64,000 bases of DNA from JAFGLZ01 sp964622545 (GTDB lineage: Bacteria; Planctomycetota; Phycisphaerae; UBA1845; JAFGLZ01). Location of the stretch: assembly GCA_964622545.1 (NCBI GenBank), contig CAZUQM010000019.1, forward strand, positions 1 to 64,000, in the 5' to 3' direction. Both the position numbers and the translations under genes were made by a program. The notes beneath the pieces are model-generated. The model had not been told where the DNA came from and searched no databases. It saw only the letters and a program-made list of their open reading frames with translations. Below, piece after piece: positions 25,773-34,132 of this stretch. Every line of letters begins with the position of its first letter. Positions within the stretch are counted from its first letter, which is position 1.

Positions 25773-27524
25773 ATGCTCGCTTCGAAGCGTGTGATGGCGG
25801 CGGTGATGGTGACGGTCGCGACGGTGACAGGCGTCGCGGTCGGTCAGACGACGGGTCGGTCGTGGCCCAAGGGCATGGAGCGTCCCGAGATCGCGTGGAA
25901 GGGTCTCGTGCCCGGGCTCGACAAGCTGACCGACGAGGTCAAGGCTCGGCTGGGCGAGTTCACGGGCCCGCTCGAGTGGTACAGCTCGCGCAAGCACGAG
26001 TTCAAGGTGCCGGGCCGGCCGGGCATGGTCAACGCGATCCACGCCCGCAGGAACGGCATGATCGACACGATCGAGGCCGTCACGCCGATCGAGGGGCTCG
26101 AGACCGAATCGGCCGTGCGGGCCAAGCTGGGCGAGCCCGAGCACGTGGTGATCTTGAGTACGCAGCGGATTCTCGGCTATGCGGGCAAGGGTTTTCGTTT
26201 CATCGCGAACAACGCCGACGGCAAGATCGTGGGGGTGGCGGCGTTTCCACCGCGGGTACACGTGCCGGAGGGTGAGCCGACGGTGTGCGATCTGTCAGGC
26301 CAGCGGCAGGGGCCGCTCGATCCGCCGGCCGACGCCAAGGCCTGGCAGGGCCTGGAGGTGGGCTTCGCGACCGTGCCGCTCGGACTCGACGAGGAGATGG
26401 TCCAGAGCCTCAAGCCGGCCGACCGGGAGAAGAAGGTCCTCGATACGCTCCAGGCGCGGTGCTGCTACATCCGCTACAAGGGCACGTCGGTGGCGCTGAT
26501 CGGTGCGGACATCTTCGGCATGCTGCGCATCGACCTGCGCTACATGCGGCAGGTGCTGGCCGAGAAAGGGCATCCGAACGTGATTGTGGGCATGAGCCAC
26601 ACGCACGCCGCGCCGGATACGATCGGCGTGTACGGCTTCTTCCCGAACGAGTACGTCAAGTCGGTGAAGAAGGCGTTGCACGACTCGGTGATCCGGGCGG
26701 CCGAGGCGGCCAAACCGACCGCGCAGGTGAAGTTCGTCTCGGTCGATCTGCCGCTAGACGGTGCGCGGGTGATGGGGATGACGCGGAACTGCCGGAACCC
26801 GGGCGTGGTGAATCCGCAGCTCGCGGTGATCACGTTCCACGGCGTCGACGGCAAGCTGCTCGGCACGCTGGTGAACCACGCCTGTCACCCGGAGACGCTC
26901 AACAGCGACAAGCACAAGCTGTTCAGCGCCGACTGGGTCGGTCCGTTCCGCGAGGCGGTCGACAAGGAGTTGGGCGCGACGACGGTGTTCCTGAACGGTG
27001 CCCTCGGCGGGATGGTGACGGGCGACAGTCCGGGCCGCCGGCCGGAGGACATCGAGCTGATGGGCAACCTGCTGGCCCGCTACGTGGTCCAGTACGCCAA
27101 GCTCGCCCAGCCGACGAACCAGCACACATTGAAGGTCGTGCATCGGCCGCTCCAGGTCTTCCCGACGAACCTGAAGCTCAAGACGCTGGCTGCGGTGAAG
27201 GGCGGCAAGGACCTGCTGGTGGAGGGTCGGATCCCGACGGAGCTGTACTACGTGCGGCTGGGCACGGCCGAGTTCATCACCGTGCCGGGTGAGCTGTTCC
27301 CGGAGATCGGGTTCGACATCCAGGCCCGCATGACGGGATATCCGCGGATGATCGTGGGCCTGGCCAACGACGAGCTGGGCTACATCGTGCCGGGCTACGA
27401 CTTCAACGACCAGCGGTACGAGGAATCGATGAGCGTGGGCGCGGCGATGGGGCCGATGGTCCGGCTGGCCGCGTACGGCCTGGCCGACCTCGGCGCGGAG
27501 ATCACGAAGGGGACGGGCAAGTAG
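25773..27524 (+). CDS. Exported neutral/alkaline ceramidase-like domain protein
   Basis: A 583-residue protein with a signal peptide (about 1-25, ending GVAVGQTT). Residues from about 205 onward match the N-terminal zinc domain of neutral ceramidases: GLEVGFATVPL, the metal motif MSHTHAAPDTIG (two His), a later NHACHPETL with two more His, and LNGALGGMVTGD. In ceramidases these bind zinc and cleave the amide of sphingolipids. In Planctomycetota many paralogues have this domain, and their substrate is not known. The first 200 residues hold a separate repeat-like part (HARRNGMIDTIEAVTPI). The ATG at 25773 has GGAGG seven bases upstream, inside the preceding acyltransferase gene. Confidence 0.8.
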   Translation: MLASKRVMAAVMVTVATVTGVAVGQTTGRSWPKGMERPEIAWKGLVPGLDKLTDEVKARLGEFTGPLEWYSSRKHEFKVPGRPGMVNAIHARRNGMIDTIEAVTPIEGLETESAVRAKLGEPEHVVILSTQRILGYAGKGFRFIANNADGKIVGVAAFPPRVHVPEGEPTVCDLSGQRQGPLDPPADAKAWQGLEVGFATVPLGLDEEMVQSLKPADREKKVLDTLQARCCYIRYKGTSVALIGADIFGMLRIDLRYMRQVLAEKGHPNVIVGMSHTHAAPDTIGVYGFFPNEYVKSVKKALHDSVIRAAEAAKPTAQVKFVSVDLPLDGARVMGMTRNCRNPGVVNPQLAVITFHGVDGKLLGTLVNHACHPETLNSDKHKLFSADWVGPFREAVDKELGATTVFLNGALGGMVTGDSPGRRPEDIELMGNLLARYVVQYAKLAQPTNQHTLKVVHRPLQVFPTNLKLKTLAAVKGGKDLLVEGRIPTELYYVRLGTAEFITVPGELFPEIGFDIQARMTGYPRMIVGLANDELGYIVPGYDFNDQRYEESMSVGAAMGPMVRLAAYGLADLGAEITKGTGK

Positions 27525-27535
27525 GCCCTTGGGCT

Positions 27536-28837
27536 TTAGACGATCTCCTCGAGGTCACCGTAAGCCTCCGCGAGCAGGTCGATCGGGTGGACGACGCGGA
27601 GCCTGCGGCCGGTGCGTCGGGCGTGGTGGTCGATCTGGAGGATGCAGCCGGCGTTGGCGGCGGCGACGATGCCGGCGCCGGTCTTGTCGATGTTGGCGAG
27701 CTTGCGCTCGGCCAGCCGGTCGGACATGGTGGGCTGGGTGAGGTTGTACGTTCCGGCCGCGCCGCAGCACCAGTCGCTCTCGGGCAGGGGGACGATCTCG
27801 ATACCGGGGATGGCCGCGAGGACCTGTCGTGGCTGTTGGCGGACCTTCTGGGCGTGGGCGAGGTGGCAGGAGTCGTGGTAGGTCACCCGCCCGCTCAGCG
27901 ATTTTGTCGGCGGGCGCAGGCCCAGCTCGATCAGGTACTCGCTGATGTCGCGGACCCGCGAGGCGAACCGCTCGGCGCGGTCGGCGTAATCGGCGTCGTC
28001 GGCGAGCAGCTCGCCATACTCCCGCAGCATCGCGCCGCATCCGCCGACGTTGGTGACGACGGCGTCGATGTCGCCGTCGATGGCCTCGAACTCGTTGATG
28101 TTGCGCCGGGCGAGCTGCCTGGCGACGTCGGCCTGGGCGTTGTGGTGGTGGATGGCGCCGCAGCAGACCTGCGCCGGCGGTGCGACGACCTGCACGCCGT
28201 TGGCCAGCAGCACCTTCAAGGTCGCTCGATTGGTGGGGCCAAACATCGACTCGCTGACGCAGCCGATGAAGAACGCGACGCGGCCTCGGATCTCGCCGTC
28301 GGGCGTGAGTCGTTCGGGCACGGGCTTCAACCGGTCGGAGAGTTGCGGCAGCATGGCGTGCAGCCGCGCGAGCGTCGGCGGCAGGACGTCGCGGAGGCCG
28401 CTCTCGGCGAGGAAGTCGTCGAGGCCCGCGGCCTGGCCCATCCGAGCGAGCAGCAGCATGCGGTTCAGCCGCTCGCGGTCGGGGAAGACGTCGTTGATGA
28501 GCCGATCGACCAGGCGATCGACGACGGACTTCGGCGCGCGGTCGGGGTGATCGACCAGCTCGTCGCGGACGTTCTCGATCAGGCTGCCGTAGCGGACGCC
28601 CGACGGACAGGCGGTCTCGCAGGCGCGGCAGTCGAGGCAGAGGGAGAGGTGCCGGAGCACCGAGTCGGTCGGCTGGATGCGGCCCTCGATGAGCGCCCGC
28701 ATCAGGTGGAGTCGCCCGCGTGGGGAGTCGTTCTCGTCGCCGCGTTCGGCGTAGGTCGGGCATACACCGAGGCAGAACCCGCAGTGCACGCACGTCAGCA
28801 GGCGGTTGTAGAGTTTCTGGTCGAGCCGCAACGTCAT
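27536..28837 (-). CDS. glcF: Glycolate oxidase iron-sulfur subunit
   Basis: GlcF passes electrons from the flavin subunits to the chain during oxidation of glycolate to glyoxylate. The 433-residue protein has two 4Fe-4S clusters near the N-terminus (C16, C19, C22, C26 and C67, C70, C73, C77, in CVHCGFCLGVCP and CLDCRACETACPSG). It then has the two Cys-rich CCG domains of the GlcF/LldE type (VCCGAIHHHN; SDWCCGAAGTYN, with YHDSCHLAHA between). Its ATG overlaps the glcE stop by four bases. Convergent with the ceramidase-like gene, 11 bases apart. Confidence 0.93.
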   Translation of the reverse strand: MTLRLDQKLYNRLLTCVHCGFCLGVCPTYAERGDENDSPRGRLHLMRALIEGRIQPTDSVLRHLSLCLDCRACETACPSGVRYGSLIENVRDELVDHPDRAPKSVVDRLVDRLINDVFPDRERLNRMLLLARMGQAAGLDDFLAESGLRDVLPPTLARLHAMLPQLSDRLKPVPERLTPDGEIRGRVAFFIGCVSESMFGPTNRATLKVLLANGVQVVAPPAQVCCGAIHHHNAQADVARQLARRNINEFEAIDGDIDAVVTNVGGCGAMLREYGELLADDADYADRAERFASRVRDISEYLIELGLRPPTKSLSGRVTYHDSCHLAHAQKVRQQPRQVLAAIPGIEIVPLPESDWCCGAAGTYNLTQPTMSDRLAERKLANIDKTGAGIVAAANAGCILQIDHHARRTGRRLRVVHPIDLLAEAYGDLEEIV

Positions 28838-30129
28838 GGTCGGGCCTCCGTCCAGGGCCCCGGGGCAAAGGTGTCATTCGGATCGAAGGCCTGTTTGATG
28901 CGCCGCATGACGGCGATGTCCGCGCGGGCCGGCTGGTGGATCGGGATGTTTCGGCCGTCGGGCAGGGCGGTCCAGGTCAGGTGGCCGCCGCCGTCGGCGG
29001 CAGCGGCGACGAGGTCATCGGACGCGTCGATGCCGTTCGGGTCGTCGCTCCGGCCGTAGACGATGCCGTTGCCCGCATGGGAGACCAGCGCGAAGCCTCG
29101 CTCGCCGGCCCAGGCGTGGAAGGCGACGACCTCCGAGCTTTTCATGGTGGCCTTGAATGCGGCTTCGACGGCGTTGCCGGGCCACTGGCGGACCGACTCG
29201 TAGAGGCTTTGCGAGGTCGCGTCGTCGAAGACATCGACGCGTACGGACAGCATCTCGCCCATGCGGTGGCATTGCCACTCGACGGCCTCGTCGACATCCT
29301 CGAAGCCGACGACGAGCGACCAGCCGTCGGCGGGGATGAGGTCCGTGGCCTCCTGCCCGAGCGCGGTGGCGTCGCCGAAGGGGGTCACGAGCGTCATCAT
29401 GGCCGGTCTGAGGCGCGCGGCGAGGATCTGTCGGACGGCGTTCTCGGCCTGCTCGCCGTCTTCGCAGCGTGCGACCGCGATGCCGAAGCGTTCGGGCAGG
29501 GGCACGAGTCGGAACGTGATCTCGCTGATCAGGCCGAGCGAGCCGCCTGCGCCGACGTGCAGTCGGTGCATGTCGTAGCCGGCGACGCTCTTGACGACCC
29601 GCGCGCCGCTTCGGGCGGGGGTGCCTCCGTCGCCGATGGCCTGCATGGCCAGCACCTGGTCGCGCGGCGTGCCGTGGGCCAGGCGGAGCGGGCCGCTGTC
29701 GTTGGTGGCGCAGATGCCGCCGACGGTCGCTCGGTCGGGGCGAGGCACGTCGACGGTCAGCCGCTGGTTATGCTGGGCCAGCATGGCGTTCAGCTCGGCC
29801 AGGACCACGCCACACTCGACGGTGATGGTCAGGTCGCGCGGTTCGTGGTGGACGATACGCCGCAGGCGCTCGGTCGACAGGACGACGGCGGGCGATGCGT
29901 CCGGTCGCGGTCGGCGGGCGGTCGTGCCACCTCCGAGGAAGACGAGGCGGCTTGGTGATTCCGTCGCCAAGCGAATGACCTGGGCGGCCTGATCGAGGTC
30001 TTCGGGGATGGCGACGGCGGTCGGAGCGAGGTCGCGGAGTCCGTAGGGCGCGGCCGTCTCGCCGACGAGGACGCGGTCGCGACCGAGCGTGCGTTCGAGT
30101 TGTTGTAGCAGGGTGGTGTCGTCGGTCAT
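28834..30129 (-). CDS. glcE: Glycolate oxidase FAD-binding subunit
   Basis: The second flavin subunit of glycolate oxidase. The 431-residue protein has the FAD_binding_4 (PP-loop) domain, seen in FLGGGTTARRP, ITVECGVVLAELNAMLAQH and GTVGGICATNDSGPLRLAHG-like stretches, then AGYDMHRLHVGAGGSLGLI. It is shorter than GlcD and lacks the full C-terminal substrate domain, as expected for GlcE. It lies between glcD (36-base gap) and glcF (ATGA overlap). Confidence 0.9.
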   Translation of the reverse strand: MTDDTTLLQQLERTLGRDRVLVGETAAPYGLRDLAPTAVAIPEDLDQAAQVIRLATESPSRLVFLGGGTTARRPRPDASPAVVLSTERLRRIVHHEPRDLTITVECGVVLAELNAMLAQHNQRLTVDVPRPDRATVGGICATNDSGPLRLAHGTPRDQVLAMQAIGDGGTPARSGARVVKSVAGYDMHRLHVGAGGSLGLISEITFRLVPLPERFGIAVARCEDGEQAENAVRQILAARLRPAMMTLVTPFGDATALGQEATDLIPADGWSLVVGFEDVDEAVEWQCHRMGEMLSVRVDVFDDATSQSLYESVRQWPGNAVEAAFKATMKSSEVVAFHAWAGERGFALVSHAGNGIVYGRSDDPNGIDASDDLVAAAADGGGHLTWTALPDGRNIPIHQPARADIAVMRRIKQAFDPNDTFAPGPWTEARP

Positions 30130-30165
30130 GGGTGTCGCTTCGTAGCCCTCAGGTCGCGCGGACGC

Positions 30166-31599
30166 TCACGCCTGGTGGGAGTCCATCTCGATAAACACGT
30201 CCGGCAGGTGCGGGCCGCCGAATACCTTGTTCGTGTTGCAGCGCTCGTGCGGATCGAAGACGGCTCGGAGTCGCTTCATGGCGGCCAGGTCGTCCGGTCC
30301 GAAGAGCCGTGCGAGCTGTTGGGTCTTCTCCAGGCCGATGCCGTGCTCGCCGGTCGGGCTGCCGCCGAGCTCGACGGCCTTGGCGAGGATCTTGGCGCTG
30401 GCCTCGAGGACCTTCTCGGCTTGGCCGGGCTTGAGCTCGTCGTAGAGGGCGATCGGGTGGATGTTGCCGTCGCCGGCGTGGAAGACGTTGGCGATGCGGA
30501 TGCCGTATTCGGCGGCCACTTCACCGACGTACGCCAGCATCTCGGGCAGGCGCGTTCGCGGAACGACGCCGTCCTCGGTGATGAAGCTCGAGCTGATCCG
30601 GCCGATGGCGCCGAAGGCCTTCTTGCGGCACATCCAGAGCTCGAGCCGCTCGACGTCGTCGGCGGCGCGGCGGATGTTGCGGGCGTTGTGCCGCTCGCAC
30701 ATGGCGATGACGCGGTCGGCCTGGCGGTCGAGGCCGGCGGCGAAGCCGTCGATTTCGATGATGAGCACGGCCTCGGCCTCGCGGGGCAGGCCGAAGTGGT
30801 AGGCGTCCTCGACGGCCCGCAGCATGACCTGGTCCATGAACTCGAGCGCCACGGGGATGATGCCCTCGCCGATCATGTCGCTGACGCAGTTGACCGCGTC
30901 GAGGGTGCTGTCGAAGACGGCCAGCATCGTGCGGAGCGATTCCGGCGCGGGCAGGAGCTTGAGGGTGGCCTCGGTGATGATGCCGAACGTGCCCTCGCTG
31001 CCGCAGATGACGCCGGTCAGGTCGTAGCCGACGGGGTCCTCGGCCGGGCCGCCGGTCTCGACGATCTCGCCGTCGGGCGCGACGAGCGTCAGGCCGAGCA
31101 GGTGGTTGATCGTCACGCCGTACTTGAGCGTGTGCGGTCCGCCGGAGTTGTACGCGATGTTGCCGGCGATGGAGCAGGCGGTCTGGCTGCCGGGGTCGGG
31201 GGCGAAGAAGAGCCCGTGCTCGGCCACGGCGGCCGTGACGTGCGCGTTGATCACGCCGGCCTGGACGTGCATGGTGCGGTTGCGGAGGTCGACGTCGAGG
31301 ATGCGGTCCATGCGGGACGTGCCGACGAGGACGGCGTCGTCGAGGGCCAATGCTCCCGCCGAGAGCGACGTGCCGGCACCGCGCGGCACGAAGGGCTTGC
31401 CGTGGGCGTTAAGGACGCGGACCACGTCGGCGGTCTCTCGGGTGTCGCGGGGCAGGACCACGCCGGAGGGCTGAACGCGGGCCACGGTCAGGGCGTCGCA
31501 CTCATAGGGCAGCAGTTCCTCGGGCTCGGTGATGACGCCTTCGTCACCGACGATGGCGCGAAGGGCATCAAAGAGGGTGGTATCCGTGGTCGTAGCCAT
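30166..31599 (-). CDS. glcD: Glycolate oxidase catalytic FAD subunit
   Basis: GlcD is the catalytic flavoprotein oxidising glycolate (or D-lactate). The 477-residue protein has the FAD domain (FVPRGAGTSLSAGALAL, PDPGSQTACSIAGNIAYNSG, DLTGVICGSEGTFGIITEA) and the FAD-oxidase C domain (NVFHAGDGNIHPI, SPTGEHGIGLEKTQ, ending CNTNKVFGG). The ATG at 31599 (MATTTDTTLFDAL) is used because it sits 28 bases after a probable transcription start; a longer in-frame start at 31662 lies upstream of that site. First gene of glcDEF. Confidence 0.93.
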   Translation of the reverse strand: MATTTDTTLFDALRAIVGDEGVITEPEELLPYECDALTVARVQPSGVVLPRDTRETADVVRVLNAHGKPFVPRGAGTSLSAGALALDDAVLVGTSRMDRILDVDLRNRTMHVQAGVINAHVTAAVAEHGLFFAPDPGSQTACSIAGNIAYNSGGPHTLKYGVTINHLLGLTLVAPDGEIVETGGPAEDPVGYDLTGVICGSEGTFGIITEATLKLLPAPESLRTMLAVFDSTLDAVNCVSDMIGEGIIPVALEFMDQVMLRAVEDAYHFGLPREAEAVLIIEIDGFAAGLDRQADRVIAMCERHNARNIRRAADDVERLELWMCRKKAFGAIGRISSSFITEDGVVPRTRLPEMLAYVGEVAAEYGIRIANVFHAGDGNIHPIALYDELKPGQAEKVLEASAKILAKAVELGGSPTGEHGIGLEKTQQLARLFGPDDLAAMKRLRAVFDPHERCNTNKVFGGPHLPDVFIEMDSHQA

Positions 31600-31632
31600 G
31601 ACGGAAGCGTGCTCCGAAGGGTCGCCAACCGC

Positions 31633-31662
31633 ATCGTACCGAAGGGGTGCGTGCCGGGTCAA
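31633..31662 (-). promoter_or_regulatory. Promoter of glcDEF
   Basis: Reading the minus strand, TTGACC (31662-31657), an 18-base spacer and TACGAT (31638-31633) lie just upstream of glcD, between it and the bshB1-like stop. Confidence 0.55.
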
Positions 31663-31682
31663 CGTGGGCGGCGGGGCGCGGG

Positions 31683-32378
31683 TCAGATCAGGCCGGTCAG
31701 ATCGCGCAGGCCGATCAGCTCGTGGCAGGTGAACGGTTCGCCGTACGTGGTGCCGATGCGGTCGCCGAAGTAGCGGTCGCGGTTGCGGATCAGCTCGGGC
31801 ACCGCGCCGGCCTGATCGCCGCGGCCGGTGTAGAACTGGGACTGGTAGGCCTTTAGCGCGGCCTGTTTCTTGTCGTAGACGTCGCTGACGTCGACGATGA
31901 ATCGGGGGTCGCCGTGAAGACGGATATGGGTGCAGTAGTAGTAGAAGATGCGTTCGGGGTAGTGCGGTTCGCCGGGGATGTCGGTCTGGGTGAGCTTGGC
32001 GTCGAAGCGGGCGTCCTCGATGATGCGGGTCGCGGCGGCGTGGTCTGGATGGGCGTCGGGCAGGACGGGGGCGAAGAGCCAGCGTGGCCGGAATCGGCGG
32101 ATGGTCGCGGCCAGGGCGTGTCTGGAAGGCAGGTCGTGTTGGACCTGTCGATTGATCATGCCGAGCTGTACGCGGCGATCGTCGGCCAGGCCGAGGGCCT
32201 CACTGGCGCGGGCGGTCTCGGCGGCGCGGGTCTCGGGCGAGCCGTAAGGGGTGGGCTCACCGTTGGTCATGTCGACGACGGCGACGTCCATGCCGGCGGC
32301 GAGGAGCTTGGCGATCGTGCCGCCCATGCCGAGCTCGGCATCGTCGGGGTGCGGTGCGAAGACGAGCAGGTCAGCCAT
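31683..32378 (-). CDS. bshB1: LmbE/PIG-L family deacetylase, BshB1 type
   Basis: A 231-residue zinc-dependent N-deacetylase. The metal motif PHPDDAELGMGG near residue 9 and the second His pair in DAHPDHAAATRII are intact. The late VSDVYDKKQAALKAYQSQF stretch is typical of BshB1, which removes the acetyl group of GlcNAc-malate in bacillithiol synthesis. Members also act on other GlcNAc conjugates, and neither bshA nor bshC is present here, so the exact substrate is less certain than the fold. Confidence 0.8.
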   Translation of the reverse strand: MADLLVFAPHPDDAELGMGGTIAKLLAAGMDVAVVDMTNGEPTPYGSPETRAAETARASEALGLADDRRVQLGMINRQVQHDLPSRHALAATIRRFRPRWLFAPVLPDAHPDHAAATRIIEDARFDAKLTQTDIPGEPHYPERIFYYYCTHIRLHGDPRFIVDVSDVYDKKQAALKAYQSQFYTGRGDQAGAVPELIRNRDRYFGDRIGTTYGEPFTCHELIGLRDLTGLI

Positions 32379-32467
32379 GATCGGGCCCCGGTTCGGATTG
32401 ACGTGCCGCTCGCAGCGAATCGCGGACGGTCGAACGCGTGGCGCCGGCGGCCACCGCGTGCGGAGTC

Positions 32468-32495
32468 ATTATAGATGGACGGATCATGCTGGCAA
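32468..32495 (-). promoter_or_regulatory. Promoter of the BshB1-type gene
   Basis: On the minus strand, TTGCCA (32495-32490), a 16-base spacer and a perfect TATAAT (32473-32468), about 90 bases before the ATG. Confidence 0.6.
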
Positions 32496-32611
32496 TCGTG
32501 AGGGGTGTGTGCGATACCATGGGCAGGCACCGGTTGGGTCGGGTCACGGAGGTTTGGTTGGCGTGGCTCTAGCCAGAGCGTCGCCACCGATTCGATCGGG
32601 GATTCGTGCTC

Positions 32612-32631
32612 CCCGCGGCTGAAGTCGTGGG
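32612..32631. repeat. REP-like hairpin, copy 1
   Basis: CCCGCGGCT-GA-AGTCGTGGG folds into a 9-bp stem with two G-U pairs and a GA turn. A relative with the same GCTGAAG core lies at 35418-35435. Such intergenic hairpins resemble REP elements spread by RAYT-type transposases, though no such gene is in the window. Confidence 0.4.
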
Positions 32632-32699
32632 CCACCTCGATCGCGTTTAACCAGGAGGCACAGTCCTGCCGTGACTGCATTCAGCTTAAGGAGCTCACC

Positions 32700-33611
32700 A
32701 TGCGCGTCTTCATCACGGGCGGTACGGGCCTGATCGGTCGTCGGTTGGTGCGGCGGCTGGCAGAGCGTGGCGATCGGCCTGTGGTCTTGAGCCGGTCGAC
32801 GTCGGTCTGGCGGTTCGGCGATCAGGACGTTCAGATGGTGCAGGGGGACCCGAAGGAGGCGGGCGACTGGCAGGCCGTGGCGGCCGATTGCGACGCCGTC
32901 GTCAACCTGGCCGGTGAGAACATCCTATCGCACCGGTGGAACGACGAGCAGAGGCGTCGAATTCGTGACAGTCGGATCGACGCGACGCGGTACGTGGTCG
33001 ACGCCCTGGCCCGGCCCGAAGCACGGTGCAAGACGCTGGTCAACGGCTCGGCGGTGGGCTATTACGGCGACCAGGGCGAGGCGATGCTGGACGAGGGCTC
33101 GCCGTCCGGGTCGGGCTTCCTGGCGGACGTGACACAGGCGTGGGAGGCCGAGGCGCATCGCGCCGAGGGGCACGGCTGCCGTGTCGTCTGTCTTCGGACG
33201 GGGATGGTGTTGGACGCCGAGGGCGGCGCGCTGGCCAGCATGCTGCCGGTGTTCCGGTGGGGCCTGGGTGGTCGGCTCGGCTCAGGCCAGCAGTGGATGC
33301 CATGGGTTCACCAGGCCGACATCGTGGGGCTGATCTGCTTCGCGCTCGATACGGCGGACGTCTCGGGTGCGTTGAACGGCACGGCCCCGAAGCCGTCGCG
33401 GAACCGTGACTTCACGCGGTCGCTGGCGCGTGCCCTGAAGCGCCCGGCGGTGTGCTGCGTGCCGAGGTTCGTGATACGCGTCGGCGTCGGGGATGCGTCC
33501 GAGGTGTTGCTGGCCAGTCAGCGGGTCGTGCCGGCGGCGGCACTCTCGGGCGGCTACGCGTTCGCCTTTCCCGATCTCGACGAGGCGTTGGCGGATCTGC
33601 TCAACCAGTAG
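32700..33611 (+). CDS. TIGR01777-type NAD(P)-dependent epimerase (SDR family)
   Basis: A 303-residue extended SDR protein. It begins with the NADP motif MRVFITGGTGLIGRRLVRRL, then has DAVVNLAGENI, HRWNDEQRRRIRDSRI, the catalytic-type VNGSAVGYYGD (Ser and Tyr), RTGMVLDAEGGAL and the C-terminal DUF1731-like segment (VPRFVIRVGVGDASEVLLASQRV). Close relatives are annotated as YfcH or cell-division inhibitor SulA, but their substrate is unknown. AAGGAG six bases before the ATG at 32700 fixes the start. Confidence 0.88.
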   Translation: MRVFITGGTGLIGRRLVRRLAERGDRPVVLSRSTSVWRFGDQDVQMVQGDPKEAGDWQAVAADCDAVVNLAGENILSHRWNDEQRRRIRDSRIDATRYVVDALARPEARCKTLVNGSAVGYYGDQGEAMLDEGSPSGSGFLADVTQAWEAEAHRAEGHGCRVVCLRTGMVLDAEGGALASMLPVFRWGLGGRLGSGQQWMPWVHQADIVGLICFALDTADVSGALNGTAPKPSRNRDFTRSLARALKRPAVCCVPRFVIRVGVGDASEVLLASQRVVPAAALSGGYAFAFPDLDEALADLLNQ

Positions 33612-33670
33612 GCGGTCGGGCATCCAAGCGTTGGTAGCGGGCCGTGGACGTCACGCGGAGGTTCCATGTC

Positions 33671-34120
33671 ATGCACACGCTGAGCGAGCTGCGCGACGTC
33701 GTTCGCGGCCTGGCCGAGCAAGGCCATACCGAGTCGGTCAAGGGCACGTGGACGCTGGGTCAGCTCTGCGACCATCTGGCCAAGACGATGAACGGCTCGC
33801 TGCCGAGCGGCGACCTCGGTCCGCCGGCGTTCTCGCGGCTCAAGCAGAGGCTCGTTCGGGCGGCGGTGTTCTGGACCGGCCGCATGCCGGCCGGGGTCCC
33901 GGCGCCCGGCCCGTTTCAGCCCGAGGACGGCGTCTCGACGGAGGAGGGAATCGCGCAGATCACCGAGGCCGTTCAGCGGTTCGTGAACCTGCCCGAATCC
34001 GAGCGGGGTGCCATGACCGACTCGCCCCCGTTCGGTCCGATGACGTACGCCGACTGGCAGCGTGTGCATCTGATCCACGCGCGGCATCACCTCAGTCGGT
34101 TCACGGGGCGGCGGTATTGA
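33671..34120 (+). CDS. DUF1569 (DinB-like fold) protein
   Basis: A 149-residue protein of the DUF1569 family, a four-helix DinB-like fold. Characteristic parts are WTLGQLCDHLAKTMNGSL near the N-terminus and a His-rich C-terminal helix (RVHLIHARHHLSRF) that together could bind a metal. The family is frequent in Planctomycetota; no function has been shown that I know of. The ATG at 33671 has GGAGG nine bases upstream, and is preferred to the in-frame GTG at 33644. It is convergent with the next gene, 12 bases apart. Confidence 0.8.
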   Translation: MHTLSELRDVVRGLAEQGHTESVKGTWTLGQLCDHLAKTMNGSLPSGDLGPPAFSRLKQRLVRAAVFWTGRMPAGVPAPGPFQPEDGVSTEEGIAQITEAVQRFVNLPESERGAMTDSPPFGPMTYADWQRVHLIHARHHLSRFTGRRY

Positions 34121-34132
34121 CGCCCGGCGGAA

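Larger units (their letters stand above)
32379..32699. other. Divergent intergenic region before the TIGR01777-type gene
   Basis: About 320 bases. The left part holds the promoter for the deacetylase gene and the right part a REP-like hairpin (both listed). I see no gene and no clear plus-strand promoter. Confidence 0.5.

Noticed and set aside
22889..25774. A 961-codon open frame on the minus strand across the S1 paralogue, trpG and the acyltransferase
   Set aside because: It is a high-GC shadow antisense to three well-supported genes, and its His/Arg/Asp-rich translation matches no family.
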